Assembly (NCBI RefSeq): GCF_017357105.1
Contig: NZ_CP071596.1
Location: forward strand, 2,232,001 to 2,296,000
Source of the DNA: Natronosalvus caseinilyticus
GTDB lineage: Archaea > Halobacteriota > Halobacteria > Halobacteriales > Natrialbaceae
Direction: 5' to 3'
DNA: 64,000 bases
Shown: positions 17,253 to 26,500 of the stretch, in pieces
Layout: the number at the start of each line of letters is the position of its first letter
Position numbering within the stretch: position 1 is the first letter of the stretch
Position numbers and translations under genes: made by a program
The notes under the pieces: generated by a model
What the model saw: only the letters and a program-made list of their open reading frames with translations
What the model was told of the DNA's origin: nothing
The model's database searches: none

Positions 17253-17915
17253 TCATCGATCCCGCTCGAGCGCCTCGTCCTCGAGCACGACGGGACAGTC
17301 GACGACGCGATAGGTGTCCATTGACGGCATCTCGAGGATTTCCGTCCCCTCGTGGGTGCAGGTGACCGCGGGTGGGTCCGAGAAGTACTCACACTGGTGG
17401 CAGTAACTTCGCTTCGGAATAGTCCGATACTCCCGTTCGGCGGACGCCTCGAGCGGTGTGTCCGTGGACTCGTCCTCGAGTTCCGCCCAGAGACGCTCGC
17501 GATCGATTTCGGCCACGTCCTCCCGGTCGAACAGGTCGTCGACGGCCGGATCACTCGTCCGCGAGGAGGTCGCCCGCTCCGAGACTCGCTTCGCGAGGTC
17601 GCCGAGAGGGTCCGCGCGATCGTCGGGTTCCTGGGGGGCCGGCTCGAGTGCTGGCGGCGTCTCGTCAATGGTGTCGGGTTCCAGCGTTCGTTCGTCGAAT
17701 GCCACGGCTCTCGAGTCCTCGTCCGGTTCTGAGTTTTGATCCGGTCTCGAGTTCGCGTCCGGGTCCGACGTGTTCGAGTCCGACGTGTTCGAGTCCGACG
17801 TGTTCGAGTCCGATGCCGAATCCGAATCTGGATCCGAGTTCGTGTCTGCATCCACATCACCGTCGTCGAACTCCCTACTCACATCACCACCGTCGTCGCT
17901 ACGATCGTCACTCAT
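17253..17915 (-). CDS. acidic protein with C-terminal Cys/His cluster, unknown function
   Basis: 220 aa. The N-terminal half is extremely rich in Asp, Ser, Asn and Pro and contains a 5-residue repeat SNTSD in three tandem copies (DNA 17770-17814). The C-terminal 50 residues hold a likely zinc site: YCHQCEYFSDPP, then TCTHEGTEI and DCPVV. ATG at 17915 overlaps the stop of the upstream coiled-coil gene (ATGA), so the pair is coupled. The middle has short helical segments (DLAKRVSERATSS, IDRERLWAELEDE). I do not recognise a named family; small haloarchaeal proteins with this Cys/His tail are seen next to the neighbouring gene in my experience, which is weak evidence. Confidence 0.75.
   Translation of the reverse strand: MSDDRSDDGGDVSREFDDGDVDADTNSDPDSDSASDSNTSDSNTSDSNTSDPDANSRPDQNSEPDEDSRAVAFDERTLEPDTIDETPPALEPAPQEPDDRADPLGDLAKRVSERATSSRTSDPAVDDLFDREDVAEIDRERLWAELEDESTDTPLEASAEREYRTIPKRSYCHQCEYFSDPPAVTCTHEGTEILEMPSMDTYRVVDCPVVLEDEALERDR
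17770..17814. repeat. three 15-bp tandem repeats inside the acidic protein gene
   Basis: The unit GTGTTCGAGTCCGAC occurs three times head to tail (last base of the third copy T). In gene orientation it encodes SNTSD. Such in-frame repeats expand and contract by slippage. Confidence 0.85.
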
Positions 17916-18868
17916 TTGCCTTCCTCCTCGTTCGCGGTCGATCGGCCGTCGTCCGCCGGTTCCGCGTCGGCCTCGACCGTCTCGAAGACCGACGCCGTTT
18001 CGTCGGTATCGACCGCCGCGTGCGCTGCCGGCTCGAGGGCCGGCGGCTCGCCCGTCTCGAGCGTGTTCGATCCCAGGAACGAACGCTTCTTCGAGACGTC
18101 CGCGAACTGGGTGCCACAGTGTGGGCAGGCCGGCTCGGTCAGGAGTCCCATCGAAACGGCCGTCGAACACGCCGCGCAGGTGGCCGTCTGAATCCCGAGC
18201 CGACTCGCCGCTCGCTGCAGTCGTTCGGCCTCCGAACGGCGACGCTCGCGAGCCGCGAGGGCGTCTCGCTGTTCGCGAAGGTCGAGCACCGCCGTCGCCA
18301 GCGTCGTCGACCGCCGCTCGAGTTCGTCGGTGGTCTCCAGAACGTGCTCGAGGACGTCCTCGAAGTTCTCAAAGCCCGAGTCGACCGTCTCCGAGAGGTC
18401 CTCGAGGTCGGCTTCCAGGCTTGAAAGCGCGTCGATCCGGTCCTCGAACGCCGACAGTCGCCCTGCCATGGTCTCGAGGTCCTCGTCGAGCGCTTCGACC
18501 GCCGAACGGTCGGCGTACTCGTCGTGGTCGTGGTCCGTTGGTGCCTTTCGATCAGCCTCCTGCTTGACCTGGACGACGCGCTCGCGAACGTCCTCGACGT
18601 GGTCGACGAACTCGGTTCGCTGCTCCTCGAGTGCGGATCGGAGCGTCTCGGAGTCGACGGAGTCGGCGGGCTCGATCTGGTCTTCGTCAGGGCCTTCATC
18701 GTCGGGTCCCGCATCGTCGGTGGTGACCGCGTGCGTCGCCGACAGGAGCCGTCGACAGAACGCTGCTCGAGTCTCGCCGCGCCGGTCGGCCTCCTCGTCG
18801 ATCCAATCGTTCACATCGACCGGTAACGCGAACGAGACCGCCCCGTCCTCGTGGTTCTCGCTCGCCAT
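17912..18868 (-). CDS. RHH-like / coiled-coil / zinc-ribbon protein
   Basis: 318 aa. The N-terminal segment FALPVDVNDWIDEEADRRGETRAAFCRRLL (residues about 13-42; only its layout is meant) has the strand-helix-helix look of CopG/RHH DNA-binding domains. An acidic spacer is followed by a long coiled coil (about 75-220, heptads such as LDEDLETMAGRLSAFEDRID and LEADLEDLSETVDSGFENFE). Then comes a Cys4 zinc ribbon (CAAC about 230, CPHC about 247) and an acidic tail. The start at 18868 follows a GC-rich untranslated stretch; longer frames are out of character. It is the first gene of a pair with the acidic Cys/His protein. The layout suggests a DNA- or membrane-organising factor, but no function is established. 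Confidence 0.78.
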   Translation of the reverse strand: MASENHEDGAVSFALPVDVNDWIDEEADRRGETRAAFCRRLLSATHAVTTDDAGPDDEGPDEDQIEPADSVDSETLRSALEEQRTEFVDHVEDVRERVVQVKQEADRKAPTDHDHDEYADRSAVEALDEDLETMAGRLSAFEDRIDALSSLEADLEDLSETVDSGFENFEDVLEHVLETTDELERRSTTLATAVLDLREQRDALAARERRRSEAERLQRAASRLGIQTATCAACSTAVSMGLLTEPACPHCGTQFADVSKKRSFLGSNTLETGEPPALEPAAHAAVDTDETASVFETVEADAEPADDGRSTANEEEGK

Positions 18869-19074
18869 GCGTACCCGATTCGACGGGCGCACTCTTAGGG
18901 GTTGTGTCGGTTTCAGCGCTCGATACGTACAGGAGATTGGCTCTCGACGTGGTATTCGGTCGACGGGTGTGGTTGGGTGGAGGACAGGGAGAGGAGGTGG
19001 GGCACGATACAAAGGTCGGCATGGACAGAATGGAGACGGTGGAGACGGGAACAGAATGGGAATCAGGTAGGAAC

Positions 19075-19917
19075 CTACCGAATCTTTCGCACGTTACTGA
19101 TGTCGAATCCGCTGTCGCGAATCTCGGTTTCGAACTGGACGATGTTCTCGTCCTCGAGCCGCGAGAGCACCCCTCGAAACTCTTCGACGACCAGCGTCCG
19201 ATCCCGTTCGGAGCCTCCGCTCTCCCACTCGAAGTGTAGCGTCCCGTCGACGGCTTCCTTGAGCCGACCGAACGCCTGCCCGGTGAGCGTTTCGACGTCG
19301 ACGAGCAACAGGACGATGCCGCCCCATCGGTACGCCGCTCGTTTGAGCCCCTTGAGTAATATCGTCAGACCGCTCTGGGAGAACTGATCGCTGGTGGCTG
19401 CGGCCGCGAGCAGGTCCGTCGCGGAGTCGATGACGACCAGATTTCCGGGGGCGTGTTCCGTGAGGTACTCGCCGAGCGCCTCGAGCACGTTCCGGCGGTT
19501 CGTCCCGTCGCCCAGGTTCGTGATGTCGGTTCGCGTGTCGCTGTACCAGTCGGTCGGTACCGGCGTCAACTGGAAGAACTCCTGTGAGAGGTCGACGAAC
19601 GAGACGGCCGACGTCCCCGTCTCGACGAGGTCGTCGTCGAGGACGAACCGCATCTCGTCGACGATGGCGTCGCGCTCGCTCGTAAAGGAGACGTAGTGGA
19701 CCCTCTCGGGGAGCGCGACGCCGGGCTCGAGGTCGCCGTAGTAGAACTCGAACTGGTCGCCGTCGGCCCTGGCGAGGCCGTTCATGGCCGTTGCCGTGTA
19801 ACAGAACTCCCGGCCGCCCGCGCCCGCCTCGGTGGCCAGCAAGACGACGCTCCCGCTCGGTGCCCCGCCGCCGATCATCGCGTCGAACCGCGAGATTCCG
19901 AGTGGCATCCGCTGCAT
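19075..19917 (-). CDS. RecA/KaiC-superfamily protein with degenerate P-loop
   Basis: 280 aa, similar in plan to KaiC/RadA-like ATPases of haloarchaea: PLGISRFDAMIGGGAPSG at the N-terminus, beta-strand GSVVLLATEAGAGGRE where the Walker A should be, Walker B-like NLVVIDSATDLL (about 170), and KGLKRAAYRWGGIVLLLV. The P-loop reads EAGAGGREF: the invariant Lys and following Thr/Ser are missing, so ATP hydrolysis is doubtful. ATG at 19917 gives the normal family start. It sits alone between the coiled-coil pair and sucD. A regulatory or signal-binding role is possible. Confidence 0.75.
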   Translation of the reverse strand: MQRMPLGISRFDAMIGGGAPSGSVVLLATEAGAGGREFCYTATAMNGLARADGDQFEFYYGDLEPGVALPERVHYVSFTSERDAIVDEMRFVLDDDLVETGTSAVSFVDLSQEFFQLTPVPTDWYSDTRTDITNLGDGTNRRNVLEALGEYLTEHAPGNLVVIDSATDLLAAAATSDQFSQSGLTILLKGLKRAAYRWGGIVLLLVDVETLTGQAFGRLKEAVDGTLHFEWESGGSERDRTLVVEEFRGVLSRLEDENIVQFETEIRDSGFDISNVRKIR

Positions 19918-20100
19918 ACGGTCAGCGTCGCAGGGGACTCGCTTACATGTTGTGGCAGGCTCGAGTTCGTTTGACGGACGAGCTCTGAGAGTCGTGCAGT
20001 GAACGAACGCGTCCTCGGCTTGAGTGCGTGTCCTCATCTCGAGTTGCCTCGAAGCCTACAAACGAAACGACGAAACGACGAAATCCGACCGTCTCGCGCT

Positions 20101-20970
20101 CTAGAGGAAGCTCTCGATGTGATCGGCGACTTCCTCTGGCGTGTCGCCGACGGGGACGCCCGCATCGTTGAGCGCGTCGATCTTGCTCTCTGCGGTGCCA
20201 GTTCCGGACCCAGAGACGATGGCGCCCGCGTGACCCATCCGCTTTCCTGGCGGAGCCGTTCGGCCGGCGATGAAGCCCGCGACGGGCGTCTCGACGTGCT
20301 CGTCGATGTACGCTGCGGCCTCCTCTTCGTCTTCGCCACCGATCTCGCCGCACATGACGATCGCCTTCGTGTCGGGATCGTTCTCGAACAGCTCGAGGGC
20401 ATCGACGAAGTCGGTTCCGATGATCGGGTCGCCACCGATACCGATGGCGGTCGTCTGGCCAATTCCGCGCTGAGTGAGGCTGTCGACGACCTGGTAGGTC
20501 AGCGTCCCGGAGCGGGAGACGAGACCGACGTCACCCTCGGCGAAGATGTTCCCCGGCAGGATGCCGAGTTTGGCCTCGCCGGGCGTGATCAGACCGGGAC
20601 AGTTCGGCCCGATGAGCCGCGTGTCGGTCTCGGTCAGGCGCTTGTTGACCTTCGCCATGTCCTGGGTCGGGACGCCCTCGGTGATCGCGACCGCGAGGTC
20701 GAGGTCCGTATCCAGGGCCTCGAAGATGGCGTCCGCCGCGAACGCGGGCGGGACGAAGATGACCGAGGCGTCGGCGTCTTCTTCCTCGACGGCCTCGTCG
20801 ACCGTGTCGTAGACCGGGACGCCGTGGACCTCCTGGCCGCCCTTTCCGGGGACGGCGCCGGCGACCACGTTGGTCCCGTACTCGAGCATCTGACCGGCGT
20901 GGAACTTCCCTTCGCCGCCGGTGATTCCCTGTACAACCACGCGAGTGTCGTCGTCGACTAGAACGCTCAT
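20101..20970 (-). CDS. sucD: succinyl-CoA synthetase subunit alpha
   Basis: 289-aa alpha subunit of ADP/GDP-forming succinate-CoA ligase (TCA cycle, cytosol). Rossmann CoA-binding motif [14 protein letters not shown] (about 10), [24 protein letters not shown] (about 130), and the phospho-histidine in AAYIDEH / [17 protein letters not shown] (about 245-260). The start at 20970 overlaps the sucC stop by 4 bp (ATGA), so sucC-sucD form an operon with coupled translation. Confidence 0.97.
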   Translation of the reverse strand: MSVLVDDDTRVVVQGITGGEGKFHAGQMLEYGTNVVAGAVPGKGGQEVHGVPVYDTVDEAVEEEDADASVIFVPPAFAADAIFEALDTDLDLAVAITEGVPTQDMAKVNKRLTETDTRLIGPNCPGLITPGEAKLGILPGNIFAEGDVGLVSRSGTLTYQVVDSLTQRGIGQTTAIGIGGDPIIGTDFVDALELFENDPDTKAIVMCGEIGGEDEEEAAAYIDEHVETPVAGFIAGRTAPPGKRMGHAGAIVSGSGTGTAESKIDALNDAGVPVGDTPEEVADHIESFL

Positions 20971-22121
20971 TGGTCTCCCTCCTCGTCCTCAGCGTAAGCA
21001 ACGGCACGCTGAACCGCATCCTCGAGGGTCTGTTCGACCGTCACGAGGTCCTCGTTCAGAATCTCCATGCCTTCCTCCCAGTTCGTTCCGGCCAGCCGTA
21101 CGACGACCGGCTTTGGAATCTCGTCGAACTGTCCGAGGGCCTCGTTGATCCCTTTGGCGACCTCGTCGCCGCGGGTGATGCCCCCGAAGATGTTGAACAC
21201 GACCGAATCGACGTTCTCGTCGGAGAACACCATGTCCAGCGCGTTGGCGATTCGCTCGGCCTTCGCGCCCCCGCCGACGTCCAGGAAGTTCGCGGGCTTC
21301 CCGCCGTAGTGGTCCACGAGGTCGAGCGTCGTCATCACGAGGCCGGCACCGTTGCCGATGATCCCGACGTTGCCCTCGAGGCGGACGTAGTCGAAGTCGT
21401 ACTCGTCGGCTTTCTGCTCGAGTTCGTCGCCGCTCGCGGCTTCGTCTTCCATCTCCGCGAGCTCAGGCTGGCGGAAGAGGGCGTCCTCGTCGATGTTCAT
21501 CACGGCGTCGGCCGCGATGACCTCGCCGTCGCTGGTGACCATCAGCGGGTTGATTTCGGCGTCGGATCCGTCGCGGTCGTCCCAGAGTTCGTAGAGCGTC
21601 GTCAGGACGCCCGCGACGTCGAGGGCGAGGTCCGGATCGACGTCCGCGTCGTAGACGGCCTTGCGAGCCTGGTAGGGGTGCATGCCGAAGGCGGGATCGA
21701 CGTGTTCGCGAGCGATCGCTTCGGGCGTCTCCTCGGCGACCTGTTCGATGTCGACGCCGCCTTTCGTCGAGACCATGGCGACGGGCTTGCCCTCTCCGCG
21801 GTCCATCGTCACGCCGACGTACAGTTCGTTGACGAAGTCGACGGCTTCCTCGACCAGCACGCGGTCGACGTGGTAGCCCTTGAGGTCCATCCCGAGAATC
21901 GATTCGGCCGCGTCGCGGGCCTCGTCGGCGTCGTCGGCGAGTTTGATCCCGCCGGCCTTGCCGCGACCCCCGACCTGAACCTGTGCCTTGATCGCGACCG
22001 GATAGCCGATCTCGTCGGCGGCCGCCAGGACGCCGTCGACGTCCGACGCGAGCGTCGACGCTGGCGTCGGAACCCCGGCGTCAGCGAACACCTGCTTCGC
22101 CTGGTACTCGTGGAGTTTCAT
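20967..22121 (-). CDS. sucC: succinyl-CoA synthetase subunit beta
   Basis: 384-aa ATP-grasp beta subunit that partners SucD. Recognised by [19 protein letters not shown] at the start, [20 protein letters not shown] (about 45), [19 protein letters not shown] (about 105) and the C-terminal [17 protein letters not shown] (about 320). It is the first gene of the operon. A minus-strand TATA-like ATTTAA (22152-22157) is 31-36 bp upstream of the ATG. Confidence 0.97.
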   Translation of the reverse strand: MKLHEYQAKQVFADAGVPTPASTLASDVDGVLAAADEIGYPVAIKAQVQVGGRGKAGGIKLADDADEARDAAESILGMDLKGYHVDRVLVEEAVDFVNELYVGVTMDRGEGKPVAMVSTKGGVDIEQVAEETPEAIAREHVDPAFGMHPYQARKAVYDADVDPDLALDVAGVLTTLYELWDDRDGSDAEINPLMVTSDGEVIAADAVMNIDEDALFRQPELAEMEDEAASGDELEQKADEYDFDYVRLEGNVGIIGNGAGLVMTTLDLVDHYGGKPANFLDVGGGAKAERIANALDMVFSDENVDSVVFNIFGGITRGDEVAKGINEALGQFDEIPKPVVVRLAGTNWEEGMEILNEDLVTVEQTLEDAVQRAVAYAEDEEGDQ

Positions 22122-22151
22122 TGCGCACTCGAAACGCAGTCGCGCCGTTGC

Positions 22152-22157
22152 TTAAAT
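22152..22157 (-). promoter_or_regulatory. TATA-like box of sucC-sucD
   Basis: TTAAAT on the plus strand, 31-36 bp from the sucC ATG, consistent with a very short leader. Confidence 0.45.
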
Positions 22158-22273
22158 CATGGGAGTTTGCGTCGAGTGTGGTGTCTCGAAGTCACGTGGC
22201 TCGAGTTCGACGCTCGACACTCGGCCCCTGCTATCGAGAGGTTGCACTGGTTGGACTCGGGTCAGTACGAGGG

Positions 22274-22285
22274 CAGGATTCGAAC
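22274..22285. repeat. 12-bp duplicate of the tRNA-Leu T-arm
   Basis: CAGGATTCGAAC is identical to 22387-22398 within tRNA-Leu (T-loop region), preceded by a similar GGG(A)C context. A further T-arm-like GTTCGAATCCCTCG (on the plus strand) is at about 22327-22340. These look like fragments left beside a tRNA gene, perhaps an old integration scar. Confidence 0.4.
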
Positions 22286-22345
22286 AACGCGAAGACGTGC
22301 TCACTTCGTTGCGCGCGACTTCTCTCGTTCGAATCCCTCGTCGCG

Positions 22346-22378
22346 ATGCCTCTCCTCGCGGAGTGCTCGGAGAGGCAT
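22346..22378 (-). terminator. 9-bp stem hairpin abutting the tRNA-Leu 3' end
   Basis: ATGCCTCTC (22346-22354) pairs perfectly with GAGAGGCAT (22370-22378), leaving a 15-nt loop. It begins exactly at the discriminator base of tRNA-Leu on its downstream side, so it could serve in tRNA 3' processing or transcript termination. Confidence 0.4.
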
Positions 22379-22459
22379 GCGCGGGACAGGATTCGAACCT
22401 GCGGACTCCTACGAGACAGCGTCCTAAGCGCTGCGCCGTTACCACTTGGCTACCCGCGC
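22378..22459 (-). tRNA. tRNA-Leu (anticodon UAG)
   Basis: The reverse strand folds as a class II tRNA: acceptor stem GCGCGGG/CCCGCGC, D-arm GCCAAGTGGT, anticodon stem-loop CAGCG-CTTAGGA-CGCTG (anticodon TAG, reading CUA/CUG leucine codons), a long variable arm and T-arm GCAGGTTCGAATCCTGT. The discriminator A is at 22378. CCA is not encoded, and there is no intron. Upstream is a small zinc protein gene on the same strand. Confidence 0.95.
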
Positions 22460-22506
22460 TCGAGTTCGAATACACGTCGAATCGGCTAAGAAAGTATCGG
22501 TCCGTC

Positions 22507-22677
22507 CTAGTGCGTCACCGGTTCCTCTGGCGACCAGTCCGGCGGCACGATGAACGTAATGTGCTCGGCGTCTCGCAACTGGTGGAGTTCGGCTGCCTGC
22601 TCGGCCAGCGATCGGTCTCGATACGGCATCTCGAGCCCGCAGCCAGTACAGACGAGTTTGCAAGTTGGTTCGTTCAT
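22507..22677 (-). CDS. 56-aa CxxC small protein
   Basis: Reads MNEPTCKLVCTGCGLEMPYR and continues with a helix (RSLAEQAAELHQLRD) to the end PPDWSPEEPVTH. Three Cys in CKLVCTGCG could form part of a metal site, perhaps completed by His residues. Codon usage is haloarchaeal and both ends are clean (ATG 22677, TAG 22507). It lies between tRNA-Leu and the TFB-like gene. Function is unknown. Confidence 0.7.
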   Translation of the reverse strand: MNEPTCKLVCTGCGLEMPYRDRSLAEQAAELHQLRDAEHITFIVPPDWSPEEPVTH

Positions 22678-22934
22678 GTGGTGACGCGTACCCCCCGCCG
22701 GGTGCGTTGTCCTTGCTTCGAATCCGAACCGCTTTAGTAAGAGTGACCTAGTGAAATCCCGGGCGAACGGCCAGTTAGCCTAGGGTTTCGTAGCTGGACG
22801 TTGTCTGGCGTAGCACGTTATTGCGATGAGAGTCACGGCCGCCACCAGAGTCCGCGACGGATGAACGACGGTGGGACGCGACGGGAGGGACCGCCAACCG
22901 TGTGTTTATGGTGCAACCATCCGTTGTAACGAGC

Positions 22935-23243
22935 ATGTACAGCGCCAATACGCGCGTCGAACACGAACCGTGGCTCGAGGAACTCGAGCAGGCCGCGGAT
23001 CGCCTCGAGCTGACGGGCGAGGCTCGCTCGACGGCCGCCGATCTCTTTCTCGCGAACGTCCCCGAGGCCGATCGATCGAAGCCGGCGGTGCTGGCTGCGA
23101 GTATCTACGCCGGGTCGCTCGTCGCGGGCGACGGCCGCACCCAGTGTGCCGTCGCCGACGCGGCGGACGTCTCCCGCCTCTCCATCCAGCAGCGCTGGAA
23201 GGACCTGCTGGCCGGTGCCGGCCTCGAGCCGCCGAAGTGGTAG
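22935..23243 (+). CDS. single cyclin-repeat TFIIB-like protein
   Basis: 102 aa containing one TFIIB core (cyclin) repeat: WLEELEQAADRLELTGEARS, AADLFLANVPEADRSKPAVLAASIYAGSLVAG, and the helix-turn-helix end CAVADAADVSRLSIQQRWKDLL. Full TFBs are about 300 aa with an N-terminal zinc ribbon and two repeats; here there is neither ribbon nor B-finger nor a second repeat. It may modulate transcription initiation or have become a stand-alone regulator. ATG at 22935 fits the family start; the next gene is convergent 341 bp away. Confidence 0.78.
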   Translation: MYSANTRVEHEPWLEELEQAADRLELTGEARSTAADLFLANVPEADRSKPAVLAASIYAGSLVAGDGRTQCAVADAADVSRLSIQQRWKDLLAGAGLEPPKW

Positions 23244-23584
23244 GCCAGGGCCGATCGGTGATCGAGTACTTCGTTCCCTCGCGACCATCTTCTCGCCACC
23301 TCCTGTACTCACTATCTTCCGTCGGCAGCTGCTGGACTCTCGCTCGACGCACTGAGTAATGGTCGATAATCCCGATTCACGGAATCGTTCCAGCGGGAAA
23401 ACGCCAATGTCGTTCCGGTAGGCCGCCGCTACACCGGTGAAAGTGTTCCGTTGCCCGATAGGTATTCGGCACGTCGAGATGCGTTTTCGCCCGATGCGCT
23501 CACCGGGTGTTGCCAACCGATTCACGCTCGAGACGACCACGCTCACCGGCTTCGAATACCGACGACAACGCGAGTAGCGAGGCG
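23244..23584. other. 341-bp convergent region without recognised gene
   Basis: Between the TFB-like gene and the GH13 gene. ORFs here are short and not haloarchaeal in codon bias. Nothing structured stands out. Confidence 0.5.
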
Positions 23585-26500
23585 TTATTCGTCGTCCTCG
23601 CTGAGGCGCTTCGCTGCCAGTGCGGTTCCGCCGGCGACACCTGCGGTGCCGACGACGGCGCCGAAGCCGGGGAGGCCATCAGCTTCCGATCCGTTGTTTC
23701 CGTCGCTTCCGCTGTCGTCGCTCGAGTTGCCGTCACTCTCGTCCGTACTTTCGTTTTCGCCATTGCTGTTGCCGTCGGCGTCGCTACCATTGTTGTCGTC
23801 GCCATCGCCGTCGCTCCCGTCGTCGCCGCCGGCCCCATCGCTCCCGTCGCTGCTGTCGTTTCCGTCGCTCCCGTCGCTCGAGGACCCATCCCCGGCCTCG
23901 GGCAAGTCGACGCCACCGAGCGCGACGAACGGAAGTTGTGGCACCGAACCGTCGGATTCCGAGAGCACTTCGACGCGGTCCACGCCCTCGGGGGTGACCA
24001 TGTCCATCACGGCCGGATCGTTCTCGCCGGTGCCGCCGCCGATGACGTATTCGCCGGCCTCTGGGGCGATGCCGCGGATCGCGCCGTCCCCGTAGCCGTC
24101 GAATGGGGCGACGAGGGCCGCGATGCCGATCCCACCGTCGGCCTCGACGTCCCAGCCGATGGCGTCGGCGGGGACGCGGACCGAGATCGTGCGCCCTTCC
24201 ACGTTCGTCTCGACGTTCGACGTCACGGCGTCGCCAGTCGCGGACTCGACGCTCTTGACCGACTCGCCGTTGACGACGACGCGGTAGTGGTAGGGCGTCG
24301 CCATGTTGGCGTTCAGCCCGGTTCGACCCTCCGTGATTCCCTCTCCGTCGGCGTCGGGGTCGTGGACGTACACCTGGAAGAACTGGTGAGAGAAGCCGCG
24401 GGGCAGCCCCCACGGGTTCTGTATCTCGCTGGCCATCGTGAACGCGAACTCGACGTGATCGCGCGAGGCCGAGACGGTCAGTTCGTCGATGTCCCAGGCG
24501 CCCTCGTAGAAGTCGTCGCTCGTCGGGTACTCGTAGGTTCCCGGTCCGTAGGGCTCGCCGGTAGATTCGTCGAACGTGGCGACCGGCTCGAGCGTGGTTA
24601 CGAGCGGGACGTACTGCACCGTCGCTCGCGTTCCGTCGCTGTAAGCCAGCCCCCGGTACCAGTCGACGTCGGCCGGCGTCACCACGTCGATCGCGTTGGG
24701 CGCGGCGTCGTTCTGTGCGCCGCCGAAGGTCGTCTCGGTGGCCTCCGCCTCGGCCTGCATGACGTTCCCCGGCGCGTTCGGATCGTAGCCCAGCATTACC
24801 ACCGCGACGTCCAGATCCTCGAGGGGTACCACCAGCGCGGCCTTCGGCACGTCGACGAGAATCTCGTCGGCGGCCGGGTTCGCGGCGACGTCACCCTCGG
24901 CGAGGAGCGTCCCGTCGGCGGCCTCGAGTCGCGTCCCATTTTCGCCGTCGACGACGACCCGGTACTGGTGGGGGCGTTCGAGGGTTGCGTTGACACCCTC
25001 GCGCATCTCCGTCGTCCCGTCGTCGGAACCGTCGGCCAGATACAACTGGAGGTGCTGGGCGGAGAACCCGCCGTCGTACCCGTCGTAGTTCTCGAGGTCG
25101 CCGCCGACCGCTGCGCGGAACTGGTAGGTGTCGCCGCCGTCGTGAACCGAGAACGCCGTCAGGTCGAAGATGCCGTCGGTGAACCGGTCGTCGGTCGGGT
25201 ACTGGTAGCGGCCGTTGCCACCCTTGTCGGTTCCGGGAGTCACCGACAGGTTCGCGATACGGTCGCCCGCGGCGAAGAACGTCGGCGTCTCGAGGATCGC
25301 GACCTGCTCGACCTCGACGGTGCGTCGTTCGTCGTCGGCCTCAACCTCCAGATCCGCACCGGAGACGATGTCGGTCGCGTGCACGTCAGAGCGGAGGTCG
25401 ACGGTCGCTGCCCCTTCGGGGTCGAAGTTGACGATCACGACGACGCGTTCGGGCCCGGCGACGTCCTCGAGGTGACTGGCGTCGCGCCCGAAGACGAGCA
25501 CGCGATCGTCGGACTCGTGCCACTCGCCGACGAGGTCCGCGTCGGTTTTCAGCACGTCGAGGTCGTGGTACGTACTGATGAGCGTCCGGTAGAACTCGAG
25601 ATGGTCCTCGTCGTACTCCTCCCAGTTCATGAACGCGCGCTGGCGGCCACCGGGGCGGACGTCGGCGCCGCTGTTGACCGAGCCGTCGTCGTTGTAGCCT
25701 CGCGGGTCGTCCTCGCCCATCTGTCGACCCTCGCCGAAGCGGCTGATCTGGCGCTCCTGGCCGTAGTAGACGAAGGGGACGCCGGGGAGAGTGACGCCGG
25801 CAGCCCAGCAGGCGCGCTGGAGGGCGGCGCCGCGCTCCCACTCGTCGTCGGAGGTCTCGTCGTGGTTCGGGTTCGCCTGGTCGATCACGGTCTGATTGAG
25901 CAGGCGCAACTCGTCGTGGTTCTCGACCGCGTTGAGGACGAGCGAGTGGTCCGGGATGCCCTCCGCAGCTCGCGCCCTGACGTCGTCGTAGAGGTCGGTG
26001 GGCGAGGCCAGTCCGCTGGCGACGTCGTGGGTCGTCGTCGTGAACCCCTCGGTGTCGAAGTGCATGTCGAACTCGTTCTCCGAGAATGCAGGGTCCTTCG
26101 GGATCGTCTCGTCGAGCATGAGGAACTCGCTGTCGTTCGACCGGACGACCTCGCGGACCGCCTTCCAGAAGCTGTGGGGGACCCCCCAGGCGATGTCGCA
26201 GCGGAAGCCGTCGACGCCGACCTCGCCCGACCAGAACTCGGCAACGGCGAGCATGTGCTCGCGGACCGCCACGTTGTCGTAGTTCCAGTTGGGCATGACC
26301 CGGAGGCCCCAGAAGCCGGTCGGACTGGGGGCCGGTTCCACCGTTTCGCCGTCGTGGGTAATCGGCGCCTCGAGGCGGTCCCACCAGTCGAAGTGCTTCG
26401 AGTCCTCGTTCCAGGATTCGACGGGCGGATACTCCCAGTTCGGTGCCGGCGGTTCGGATCCCTGCTCGGCGATGGTATCCTGGAAGTACGCGTGGCCGCG

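Noticed and set aside
17770-17814. CRISPR-like repeat array
   Set aside because: Units are 15 bp, contiguous without spacers and in frame within a coding gene.
19075-19917. calling the RecA-like protein RadA or KaiC
   Set aside because: The Walker A lysine is missing and no RadA-specific regions are present; only the superfamily can be claimed.
22310-22345. a second tRNA gene near tRNA-Leu
   Set aside because: Only T-arm-like sequence is present; no acceptor, D-arm or anticodon arm can be drawn.
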